Source: Granulosicoccus sp036478595
GTDB lineage: Bacteria > Pseudomonadota > Gammaproteobacteria > Granulosicoccales > Granulosicoccaceae
Assembly: GCA_036478595.1 (NCBI GenBank)
Contig: JAZGEF010000064.1
Location: forward strand, 5,826 to 69,825
Reading direction: 5' to 3'
DNA: 64,000 nt
This document shows, in pieces, positions 52,965-61,313 of the stretch. Under the pieces are notes generated by a model. That model worked only from the letters and a program-made list of their open reading frames with translations. It did not search any database and was not told the origin of the DNA. The translations under genes and the position numbers were made by a program. Each line of letters opens with the position of its first letter. Position 1 is the first letter of the stretch.

Positions 52965-53747
52965 CTAATGAATTGACGATACAAATGCTTTGCATCTTTC
53001 ACTTTTAGTTTCGTAAAACACTTGTTGAGGTGTGCCCTGCTCTTCAACTAACCCTTCGTGTAAAAACAACACTTGGTTAGAAACGTCTCGAGCAAACTTC
53101 ATTTCGTGCGTGACCAAAATCATGGTTCTGCCTTCGTTGGCAAGATCCTGAATTACTTTTAATACTTCTCCTACTAGTTCAGGATCCAGAGCGGATGTAG
53201 GTTCATCAAACAGCATAACACGCGGCTCTATAGCTAAAGCGCGTGCAATTGCCGCACGTTGTTGCTGCCCACCCGACAAATATGCTGGGTACTGATCGCG
53301 CTTGTCTGCAAGGCCTACACGCTCAAGCACGGTTTCTGCACGGTCGCGAGCTTCGGCTTTTGGCACCTTCAAAACATGAACTGGGACTTCCATCACATTT
53401 TGAATGACAGTCATGTGGGCCCACAAATTAAAATTTTGAAACACCATGCCAAGACGCGATCGCATCTTCTCCACTTGGTGCATATTCTTAGGCACTCGTA
53501 GGCCACGCTTTTGCGTAAACTCGATTTGCTCACCGTTAACGCGCAAGTCACCACTGGTGGGTAACTCTAATAAATTAATGCAGCGCAGTAAGGTACTTTT
53601 GCCAGAGCCACTAGCGCCAATGATGGATAACACATCGCCTTCATTGGCATGCAAAGATACGCCTTTTAGTACCTTTAAATCATCAAACTGCTTGTGCAGA
53701 TTATCGATGACAACAGCTTCGACGCCAGATCGATGTAAGTCGATCAT
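52965..53747 (-). CDS. Amino-acid ABC transporter ATP-binding protein (HisP/AotP type)
   Basis: 260 residues. Walker A GASGSGKST (about 41), signature LSGGQQQR, Walker B VMLFDEPTSALDPE and H-loop VTHEM are intact, and FQNFNLWAHMTVIQNVME is a HisP/AotP signature. It is the first gene of the operon, so the order is ATPase, binding protein, permease, permease. A promoter is expected in 53748-53935, where I see no clear element. Confidence 0.92.
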   Translation of the reverse strand: MIDLHRSGVEAVVIDNLHKQFDDLKVLKGVSLHANEGDVLSIIGASGSGKSTLLRCINLLELPTSGDLRVNGEQIEFTQKRGLRVPKNMHQVEKMRSRLGMVFQNFNLWAHMTVIQNVMEVPVHVLKVPKAEARDRAETVLERVGLADKRDQYPAYLSGGQQQRAAIARALAIEPRVMLFDEPTSALDPELVGEVLKVIQDLANEGRTMILVTHEMKFARDVSNQVLFLHEGLVEEQGTPQQVFYETKSERCKAFVSSIH

Positions 53748-53935
53748 GTGCAGCTAGCCTTGATGGTGCTTTCGAGGATTATCAAGCTGATGTTAAACGT
53801 ATGGATTGGACTGGCCTAGAGCGTTGATTATCCTCTCTAGTTTAAGCATCCGGCAAGGTTAAGTAAATCCCTGAAATTGGCCTAAATCCCCCAATTGAGA
53901 CAAACCTATGCCCAGACCAGGGCACAAATAATGAA

Positions 53936-55108
53936 TCAGACCTGTTTGAACAGAGTATTGAGCTCATGGCTCTGATATCCAGAAAACTGATTTTCACCAA
54001 TATTGAACCAACCTGAAAGCACCTGCTCATATAGGCTTCGGTAATCCAGCGTATGCGCCGGGTCGCCATCGATCAGGTTCGACAGATCGGGTGACCGACC
54101 GTAGAGACCACCATTGAGTGCGCCGCCTGCTAAAAAATGCGGCGCGGCGGTTCCGTGATCAGTGCCGCCGGATTTATTCTCAGCTGCCCTACGTCCAAAT
54201 TCTGAATAGCTAATGATGAGTGTGTTGTCCCATTCATTATCCTGCTTCAGCGTTAGGCGAGTAGCCGCGACTGCTTCGCTAAGCTCAGAGAGCCTGCGTG
54301 CATGTCGACCCAATTGATTTTCGTGTGTATCAAAACCACCGATCCTGATTCGATACACGGGTGTGTCCAAGCCGGCCCTAATCAAACGAATCACTTCAGA
54401 TAGTTGTCTACCTAACCCCGTTGCTGGCATTTTCTTTACATCAGCCACCTTGTCTAACTTGCTCGATAAGCTTGCCAGCATGGATTCGAGCTCATGGCTC
54501 TGTTGCTCTACCCGTTTTAGCAGGGGATTGGTAAATCCTTCACTGTCTGTTGGCTTGTAGTCGGTCTGTAGTAGTTTGCTAGCAGACTTCATCGATAACC
54601 ATCGCCCATCGGGGCTATCAAACACCGCCATGTCATCTACCAGGCTAATGCCGTGCGCATCAGATAGTCGCTGACCATAAGCATGTTCTATATCATGGGT
54701 AAGCCAACCGCGTTCCCCATCGGCTTTACCGTCTCCGCCCGTTTCCCATAGCGCAATTGATTTGAAGTGCGATCGGTTAGGTTTTGGATACCCTAAACCG
54801 TGAACCCACGCCAGCTCTGTTTGCTCCCACAACTGCATAAGTGGTTTTAGGCTCTGATGTAAAGCAAAGTCGTCATCAAGCATGATAATTGCTGATTTAG
54901 GCAAACCAATGTTCGGACGCAGGCTGTAATACTGCTCATCACTGTGCGGCACTAAAGTATTGAGCCCATCATTAGCGCCAGAGAGCTCAAGTAAAATTAA
55001 TCGCTGCCCGTTTACCTGAAGTTGATCCGCGAGCAAATTATTATTGTTTAGCGACAATCCCGTAGCACCAAAGCCGAGTAACTGCATGAGCATATTTCGA
55101 CGATTCAT
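53936..55108 (-). CDS. DUF1501 family secreted protein
   Basis: 390 residues. MNRRNMLMQLLGFGATG with RR is a possible twin-arginine-like signal, followed by a sulfatase-like fold (DUF1501): LILLELSGANDGLNTLVP, VHGLGYPKPNRSHFKS, GGFDTHENQ and SGGTDHGTAAPHF hold the conserved metal-type histidines and aspartates. Planctomycete and gammaproteobacterial genomes pair this family with DUF1800 proteins, and the DUF1800 gene sits 8 bases upstream. The biochemical role is unknown. Confidence 0.88.
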   Translation of the reverse strand: MNRRNMLMQLLGFGATGLSLNNNNLLADQLQVNGQRLILLELSGANDGLNTLVPHSDEQYYSLRPNIGLPKSAIIMLDDDFALHQSLKPLMQLWEQTELAWVHGLGYPKPNRSHFKSIALWETGGDGKADGERGWLTHDIEHAYGQRLSDAHGISLVDDMAVFDSPDGRWLSMKSASKLLQTDYKPTDSEGFTNPLLKRVEQQSHELESMLASLSSKLDKVADVKKMPATGLGRQLSEVIRLIRAGLDTPVYRIRIGGFDTHENQLGRHARRLSELSEAVAATRLTLKQDNEWDNTLIISYSEFGRRAAENKSGGTDHGTAAPHFLAGGALNGGLYGRSPDLSNLIDGDPAHTLDYRSLYEQVLSGWFNIGENQFSGYQSHELNTLFKQV

Positions 55109-55116
55109 AATAGCTC

Positions 55117-57640
55117 CTAGTAGAGTTGGCTAACAGCGTGGTGGCTATACGCTCGAAGTTGCTGGACCAATGGTTGTTGCAAACTGGCGTCAAGCTGTGG
55201 GAACGCACTGACATTGACACCCGGCAGCAACAAATCAAATACACTGATCCCCCGTAATTTCAGCTGGCTTTGCAATTGATCCATGGCAGTGATTAGCACT
55301 TCTGGAGCTTGCACAATTGCAGGCGGCTGAACTTTGCGCAGCAGAGCTGAGTTAAACACAAATCGATTATTCGCTTTTGCATAGCGGCTTTCATTCAAAT
55401 TACCTTGTTGTGTTTGAATGCGCTGTTTCCATAGTGCTAACACCTTGGCGTAACGCCTATCCTTTTCCGCTATTGCAGCGTGGTCAATAAATTCAGGCAG
55501 TGACATCCAGATAGCATCCACCAAGCGCCGCTCTTTGTCATCCAAGCTTTGATAGTGACATTGATGCTCATCATCTAATGGGAACACCCATGTTTGAGTT
55601 ACCCCATCAATCTCATCCAGCCATAGGCATTCATCGGTGCTAACAAAGCAATCTGGCCAGCAACTGTAGGTATCTATACGTAAATCCGCATGCTCGGCAC
55701 TGTTGCTGTACATTGCAATGCCTATGTTGCGCCACTGTTGATCCGGTGCTTTTACCGTTTCAAGCGTGAGTTCCAGGCGGCTTCGGTTTTTACCGCTACC
55801 TTTACCAACATTGCCCCAACGTACGCGCACATTGCCCACTTGATAGGGATTACTAGTGTTAATGTTCTCAGACAATGCGACAATGTTTATTGGAATGTCC
55901 ACATAACCATTGCAGTACAAATTGCCAGCGTCAGCACTATTTTTTGGCACGCAGGTGCTCTGTTGTGTCCCCGAACTGCCTACAAAATAATTGTCCTTTA
56001 GTGATACGCCACGAACATAAAGGTTACGATCACCATTTCGCCCGGCCGTATCATTTAAAAAATATACACGTACCTTGTCAGCGCGTTCGATGTGTTCAAT
56101 TGGCGGTGTCACGCTTGTATGCTGCCAAGGCATATTCGACATGTCATTAACGCGGCCAAATTGCAAGGTATCATGACCATGCATCCAAATACGATCAGCG
56201 CTTTCCCACAGCGCGTCATCACCACGGCGTAGCTCAACTCGGTACTTAACTGGCCCGTGGTAATCCTCTGCCGCCATCGTCAAGGTAATACCAGATGCCT
56301 TCATCATGCTATCGCCCATAAGCGATTGCATCTCATTGGCAACCATGCTCGCATTAGATGCATCACCAGAGGCCTTTAATCCGAGCAGCATGTCGATCAC
56401 ATTATTGCGTTGTTTCAGCCTGCCGGCTGTGGTGTATGCAGTACCTTCGTGCCAGCCCGAGACATTCGGGGGTGCGAATATGCTCATGCCTATGCTGGCC
56501 GACGTGACAGGTATTGTTTGCCAACGCAGCTTGGGGTATTCAAGGCTGCGGGCAGCCGCCACCTGCAAAATGATGGGTGACTTGACTCGGGCGATTCGAT
56601 TATCGGTTTGCCAAAACGCTTCTGACATCAGTATCGATTGATACAAGGTCGCTAAATCAAATTGATTAGACCGTAGCTCCTCAACCAGTGGCGCTATATC
56701 AGCTTGAGTTGGCTGGCTATCTGACACCAACAAATGCCAAAATCTACCCGCAATAAATTCCGCACTAGCGGGTTGTTTAAGTATCAAATCGACTAAATCA
56801 TCACCGTTAAACTTGCCTGTTTGGCCAAAAAGCTCTTTATCACCGGTGTCATGTTTCCAGGTTTCGAACCGGAATGAGAGATTGTAATCATGGCTAACAC
56901 TGTAACCAGTCAATGCTCTTGCCGCCTCTTTGACCGTCTTTTCAGTGTAGTTGCCCTCGCCCATACTAAAGCGTTCCAGAAGCTCGCGCGCCAAATTTTC
57001 ATTGGGCGATTGCTTTCTGCTGTTTTCGTTGTCCAAATAATTAAGCATGGCAGGATCACGAATTAGCGCTTTTAATAGATCCCCAAAGTTTCCCAGGCCG
57101 TGCTGACGGAACATGGCATTCTGTTTAGCCATTGCCAACGACTGATAATTAACGCCGTGATAACTGGTGGCCATTAGGTCGTGCCAAAACAGCACCAAGC
57201 GTTCTGTTTGCGGCGAAGGCGATTGCAACATTTCGCTAATCCACCATTGGCGCAACTGAGCCAACTCTTGATCACGGTCGCGCTCAAAACGCACCCGTTG
57301 TGTTCTGTTCATGTCGCGCCTTGCCCAGTGAAAAGGCGCATCAGCCGTAACCCAAGCAGGCATAGCCACTGAGGGGTTAGTAGCGAAGCCTTGCATGACA
57401 AGATCAATCGCTTCACGACGCGTCAAACCACCCGCTTGATCGTGCTGAGCCAAGGAATATCCAAAACCTGTACGTGAGAACAAATGCCGCGCATCCTCAG
57501 TTGTCAACAGCTGATCTAACGAAGGCTGCGCTGCGCGCACCGTGAGTGACATCGATGCGAGTAGGCAGGCAATAAAACCGATCACAAGTGCGTTTGTTTT
57601 ACTCAGGCGGTTGTTTGGAAAAATAATCATAGGCAACATG
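55117..57640 (-). CDS. DUF1800 family secreted protein with inserted carbohydrate-binding module
   Basis: About 840 residues from the ATG at 57640 (MLPMIIFP), which is followed by a signal peptide ending near VRAAQ; the frame is open 29 codons further up. The DUF1800 core (HLFSRTGFG, RLVLFWHDLMATSYHGV, NENLARELLERFSMGEGNYTE, FAPPNVSGWHEG) spans roughly residues 40-420. A beta-rich module follows near 450-560 in the new numbering, with RADKVRVYFLNDTAGRNGDR, DRNLYVRGVSLKDN; this resembles CBM60-type calcium-dependent xylan-binding domains. A second beta domain with five or six cysteines precedes a C-terminal helical tail. Together with DUF1501 it may act on an envelope or external glycan; function unknown. 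Confidence 0.8.
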
Positions 57641-57786
57641 CTAGCTAAATTAAGCCCGCAGTTCAGCTTAGGTTTCCAGTTTGACATGGCACGCCCATAA
57701 ACGCTGATACCCATAATGTTGCGCATGGCCTTCCTAACCGCGTCTTAATACTTTTCAGCGCGAAGAAATTCCAATACACCAGGCAC

Positions 57787-57809
57787 AAAAAAACCCCGAA
57801 AAACGGGGC
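57787..57809 (-). terminator. Rho-independent terminator of folD
   Basis: On the minus strand GCCCCG-TTTTT-CGGGGT is followed by TTTTTT, 21 bases after the folD stop. Confidence 0.88.
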
Positions 57810-57829
57810 TCTTAGGGTTAGTTTTACGG

Positions 57830-58714
57830 CTAAACTGAATCCTCTGGTACCGCAACCTTATGTAAGCGACAAGCTTGTTGCAACGTGTTGTGCAGCAAAC
57901 AGGCAATCGTCATTGGGCCCACACCACCGGGCACGGGTGTAATCGCGCCGGCTACGGGCTCCGCCGAAGCAAAATCAACATCACCCACTAGTTTAGTTTT
58001 GCCATCAATTTCAATGCGGTTGATACCCACGTCAATTACTGCAGCACCTGGCTTAATCCAATCACCTTGAACCATATTCGGGCGCCCTACCGCTGCCACT
58101 ACTATGTCAGCCTCTCTACATACCGCTGGTAAATCTTTTGTGCGTGAATGCGCGATTGTGACCGTGCAACTTTCTTTTATTAACAAAGCAGCCATTGGCT
58201 TACCAACAATATTACTGCGCCCAACAACAACCGCAGACTTGCCAGACAAATCACCCAGGCGATCCTTAAGCATCATGATGCAACCTAATGGTGTGCAAGG
58301 CACAACACCATCAGCGCCAGTGTTCAGCATGCCCACATTCATAAGATGAAAACCGTCCACATCTTTTTCGTAGTTGATTGAATCCAGCACGGTGGGCTCA
58401 TCAATGTGCTTTGGCAATGGCAGTTGTACCAAAATGCCATGAACGGAATCATCGCCGTTGAGTTGGGTAATCAGTTTCAGTAAATCTTCTTGTGAGGTGG
58501 ATTCATCCAGCTTGTGCTCGAACGATTGCATTCCGACTTCGGCAGTTTGCTTGCCTTTGTTGCGTACGTATACCTGGCTTGCCGGATCTTCACCCACCAG
58601 CACAACGGCCAGCCCCGGTGTAAGCCCATGATTTTCTTTGACGAAGCTGACTTTTTTGGCAAGCGAGGCGCGAAGGCCTTCAGCAAACAACTTTCCGTCT
58701 ATAATCTTGTTCAT
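57830..58714 (-). CDS. folD: Bifunctional methylene-THF dehydrogenase / methenyl-THF cyclohydrolase
   Basis: About 294 residues. GLAVVLVGEDPASQVYVRNK contains the catalytic lysine, LVQLPLPKHI the tetrahydrofolate site, and KSAVVVGRSNIVGKP the NADP Rossmann loop; PVPGGVGPMTIACLLHNT closes the domain. It oxidises methylene-THF to methenyl-THF and hydrolyses it to formyl-THF. The glyA product feeds this step. I chose the ATG at 58714; three further residues would be added from 58723. Divergent from the lipoprotein gene. Confidence 0.94.
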   Translation of the reverse strand: MNKIIDGKLFAEGLRASLAKKVSFVKENHGLTPGLAVVLVGEDPASQVYVRNKGKQTAEVGMQSFEHKLDESTSQEDLLKLITQLNGDDSVHGILVQLPLPKHIDEPTVLDSINYEKDVDGFHLMNVGMLNTGADGVVPCTPLGCIMMLKDRLGDLSGKSAVVVGRSNIVGKPMAALLIKESCTVTIAHSRTKDLPAVCREADIVVAAVGRPNMVQGDWIKPGAAVIDVGINRIEIDGKTKLVGDVDFASAEPVAGAITPVPGGVGPMTIACLLHNTLQQACRLHKVAVPEDSV

Positions 58715-58810
58715 ATATTGCACTATGATTGGTTACGTAGGCGCATCAGCTCGAGCTGACTCTCGGTGGATCGCGCATAGTTTACGCCATTCATAACGTC
58801 AGGTGAAAAG

Positions 58811-59542
58811 ATGAGCCAATTTCCGTATTTATCTGTGGTAATCATTAGCTGCCTGCTGGCCAGCTGTAGCAGTAGTCATACTCCAGATACCGAAATTCAA
58901 GACGATCAGAGCACTCCAATGGCTCCAGTGGCCAGTAATATTGAAGACGGTCGACAATTTTCCACGACGGGCCGGGCCGCCGTTCTGGCCACACAAGTAT
59001 CAACTGAAATTACTCGCGTGCTCAACATCCTAAACGAAGCGGTGACCAGTGGTACGACTGGCGAAAACGCCCTGGTGAGTAACTGCCTGGCAGAATTCGA
59101 CCAAGGCATGGGTAATCCCGTCACCGGCTTCTCCTGCGTATCCGACATTCTTCTGAGCGCAACAACGGCGAGTGAATTCTCTGGCCAGGTTTTGGTAACA
59201 GAGTATTGCAAGGCTGCACTCGCCAATCAGCAGGCACAAAACTGTGCACTACAAGATGGCATTATTGGATTGCCACTGGAATGGATTGCTGATGAAACCG
59301 GCACGCCCTCTCCTCTACTGGCTACCACCGTTACCTACCGTACCGCAGATATGTCTTTAACAATCACTACGCCGGAACAAGTAGGCCTAGCTGCAAGCAG
59401 CTGTACTTATGACATGGCCAATGATGGGCAATCGACTGAAGCGACCGCGGCTGAGTGTTTTACACGGATGAATGAAGTGAGTGAACGGTTGGGTTCGAGT
59501 CAAGTGAATCAGGGGATTTTCTGGCCGGGCGTGAGTATTTAA
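58811..59542 (+). CDS. Lipoprotein of unknown function
   Basis: 243 residues. The lipobox LLASCSSS (cysteine at residue 19) follows a hydrophobic signal segment, indicating lipidation. The mature part has about six cysteines after the lipidated one (for example NCLAEF, FSCVSD, YCKAAL, NCALQD, SSCTYD, ECFTRM), which may form disulfides in the periplasm. I do not recognise a family. It is monocistronic, with a GTG-rich upstream gap of about 90 bases shared with folD. Confidence 0.7.
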   Translation: MSQFPYLSVVIISCLLASCSSSHTPDTEIQDDQSTPMAPVASNIEDGRQFSTTGRAAVLATQVSTEITRVLNILNEAVTSGTTGENALVSNCLAEFDQGMGNPVTGFSCVSDILLSATTASEFSGQVLVTEYCKAALANQQAQNCALQDGIIGLPLEWIADETGTPSPLLATTVTYRTADMSLTITTPEQVGLAASSCTYDMANDGQSTEATAAECFTRMNEVSERLGSSQVNQGIFWPGVSI

Positions 59543-59550
59543 ATAGTCTT

Positions 59551-59592
59551 GTCATCCATCCGGAGGGCGCTTAGTCCTCCGGGGAGAATGAC
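59551..59592. repeat. Imperfect long palindrome (REP-like)
   Basis: CCGGAGG and CCTCCGG are exact arms at 59560-59566 and 59576-59582, flanked by outer arms GTCAT and ATGAC. It falls just after the lipoprotein gene. No T-run follows, so a repetitive-extragenic palindrome or bidirectional structure is more likely than a classical terminator. Confidence 0.5.
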
Positions 59593-59613
59593 GGTAATCA
59601 CGAGAGTGATAGG

Positions 59614-59802
59614 CTAAGAATCAAGCTTTTTGATTATCCGCTGCAGAATTTCATCTTCTGGATCATCTCTGAATCTCTTTCGAAGTGCCTCTGCTTCTTG
59701 TGGTTTTAACTTAGCGAACTCATTTCGTGCGACTTCATCGTCGAAGCCATATTCTTCTATTTTGTCTACCGCTGTTTTTTTTAGGTGATCTTCAATGCTC
59801 AT
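59614..59802 (-). CDS. Small acidic-basic protein, possible heat-shock operon member
   Basis: 62 residues, fully helical by composition (EDHLKKTAVDKIEEYGFDDE, then EAEALRKRFRDDPEDEILQRI). There is no signal or membrane segment. It lies 39 bases downstream of the hsp20 gene on the same strand, with AAGGAG before the ATG, so it is probably co-transcribed. No family is recognised. Confidence 0.5.
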   Translation of the reverse strand: MSIEDHLKKTAVDKIEEYGFDDEVARNEFAKLKPQEAEALRKRFRDDPEDEILQRIIKKLDS

Positions 59803-59841
59803 TCCAAACTCCTTGTTTTTGTGCGTGGGTTCACCCCAGTG

Positions 59842-60288
59842 CTAAGTTCCTTTATTAATTGGCACCTGTCTCGCTACTTCATTTGCCACTTTACACAAGC
59901 GGATTTCGAGTACGCCTTTTTTTGCCGATGCAGTTACCGTTGCTTCATCAGCATTGGCAGGTAAATCGAAATACCTTGCAAATGTGCCAGTAGAACGTTC
60001 GTGGTATTGCGCATTTGCCGTCACTTCACGAGTGCCAGTCACGCTGAGCACATTTCGTTTGATAGTGACATCGATGTCATCTAGCTCTACACCGGGCACA
60101 TCGATTAGATAACTAAAGTGGTCGTCTGTTTCGGTCACGTCGGCTCGAGGACGCCAATCAGAATCAGCGCTTTGAGCAGCTCCAGCCATGCTTGAGATCC
60201 AATCGCCCTCGAACATTTTGCTGAGTTCTTTTTGCACACGTTGTATGCCGTCAACATTAATAAACGGCTCAAATGGTGGTGATGCCAT
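59842..60288 (-). CDS. Small heat shock protein (Hsp20/alpha-crystallin)
   Basis: 148 residues. The alpha-crystallin domain spans about 45-135: RADVTETDDHFSYLIDVPGV, DVTIKRNVLSVTG, and GTFARYFDLPANADEATV. VLEIRLCKV is the end of the last strand, and the short tail lacks a clear IxI/V motif. Holdase chaperone binding unfolded proteins. It has an AGGAGA site before the ATG. The 62-residue protein follows it. Confidence 0.9.
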   Translation of the reverse strand: MASPPFEPFINVDGIQRVQKELSKMFEGDWISSMAGAAQSADSDWRPRADVTETDDHFSYLIDVPGVELDDIDVTIKRNVLSVTGTREVTANAQYHERSTGTFARYFDLPANADEATVTASAKKGVLEIRLCKVANEVARQVPINKGT

Positions 60289-60347
60289 GTTTGTCTCCTC
60301 TCACTAATACCCAAATATTGGCGACAAGTGAGGGCAATTTCAAGGCT

Positions 60348-61313
60348 TTACATGGCCTTGGCGCAGCCAATGAGTGCGGGATATGGCGCTATTATCACAA
60401 AAGTAGGCATTTTCTCGAGCATGGTTCGCATTCGGCCCTTAGCTTCAAATCGCTCACGAAAGGCCGAATCGATAAAAAACTGACCAAGCTTAGGCGTAAT
60501 ACCACCGCCGATATACACACCGCCAGCAGCGCCGACTGTTAGTGCAAGGTTACCGGCGCATGAACCGAGCAAGGCACAGAACATGTTGAGTGTTTCAAGG
60601 CACGCTGCATCGTTGTCTTGTAAGGCACCTTTGGAAATCTGAGCAGGCATTAAGGGCTCAGCTTCTATCCCGTCAAGTTGTTTCAATACCAGATACAGCT
60701 CTGCCATACCTGGCCCTGACAGCACGCGCTCCGCTGACACATGGCCATACTTATTTTCCAGTACTTTGTACATGGCTTGTTCGCGATCCGTCGCCACACC
60801 TAAGGTGACGTGCCCACCTTCACCTACCAATGTGCCGTATTGAATCACCTCACCACTAGCATTAAACGTTGGCACCAACCCCGACACACCCAAACCCGTA
60901 CCTGGCCCAATCAACGCAATAGCCCCCAGTGCAGGCTTTAACGCAGGGCCGACGATTCGCACGTCATCTTTGGACAAATGAGGTAGAGATAAAGCTAGCG
61001 CGGAATAATCATTTAGCAGCGTAAGTGAACTTAATTTTAGGGAGTCTTTTAATTGCTGCTGAGAGAATGACCAATTGGGTCGATTGGTGAGAGTCACTCG
61101 ATCACCGCTGACGGGCGTGGCCACGGCCATTGCCACTTGATCAAGCTTAGTAATATTTTGCTTGTTTAGGTAATGCTCGAGCGCGGTAGGTAAATTAGCA
61201 TAGTCATCACAGGGTAATGTCACTGTACTCTGAAGATTACCAAGCTCATCGAGCATGGCAAAACGCGCGTTGGTGCCACCAATATCAGCAACTAGTCGAT
61301 CAGTTATTCCCAT
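60348..61313 (-). CDS. glk: Glucokinase
   Basis: 321 residues, the E. coli Glk-like (ROK-independent) family. DIGGTNARFAMLDE is the phosphate-1 loop, LLNDYSALALSLP contains the catalytic aspartate, and IGPGTGLGVSGLVP with GEGGHVTLGVA bind glucose and ATP. It phosphorylates cytosolic glucose. The start overlaps the end of the acetylesterase gene by 14 bases, suggesting coordinated expression with polysaccharide turnover. Confidence 0.93.
   Translation of the reverse strand: MGITDRLVADIGGTNARFAMLDELGNLQSTVTLPCDDYANLPTALEHYLNKQNITKLDQVAMAVATPVSGDRVTLTNRPNWSFSQQQLKDSLKLSSLTLLNDYSALALSLPHLSKDDVRIVGPALKPALGAIALIGPGTGLGVSGLVPTFNASGEVIQYGTLVGEGGHVTLGVATDREQAMYKVLENKYGHVSAERVLSGPGMAELYLVLKQLDGIEAEPLMPAQISKGALQDNDAACLETLNMFCALLGSCAGNLALTVGAAGGVYIGGGITPKLGQFFIDSAFRERFEAKGRMRTMLEKMPTFVIIAPYPALIGCAKAM

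Noticed and set aside
59551..59592. Rho-independent terminator
   Set aside because: The stem is strong, but no T-run follows on either strand.
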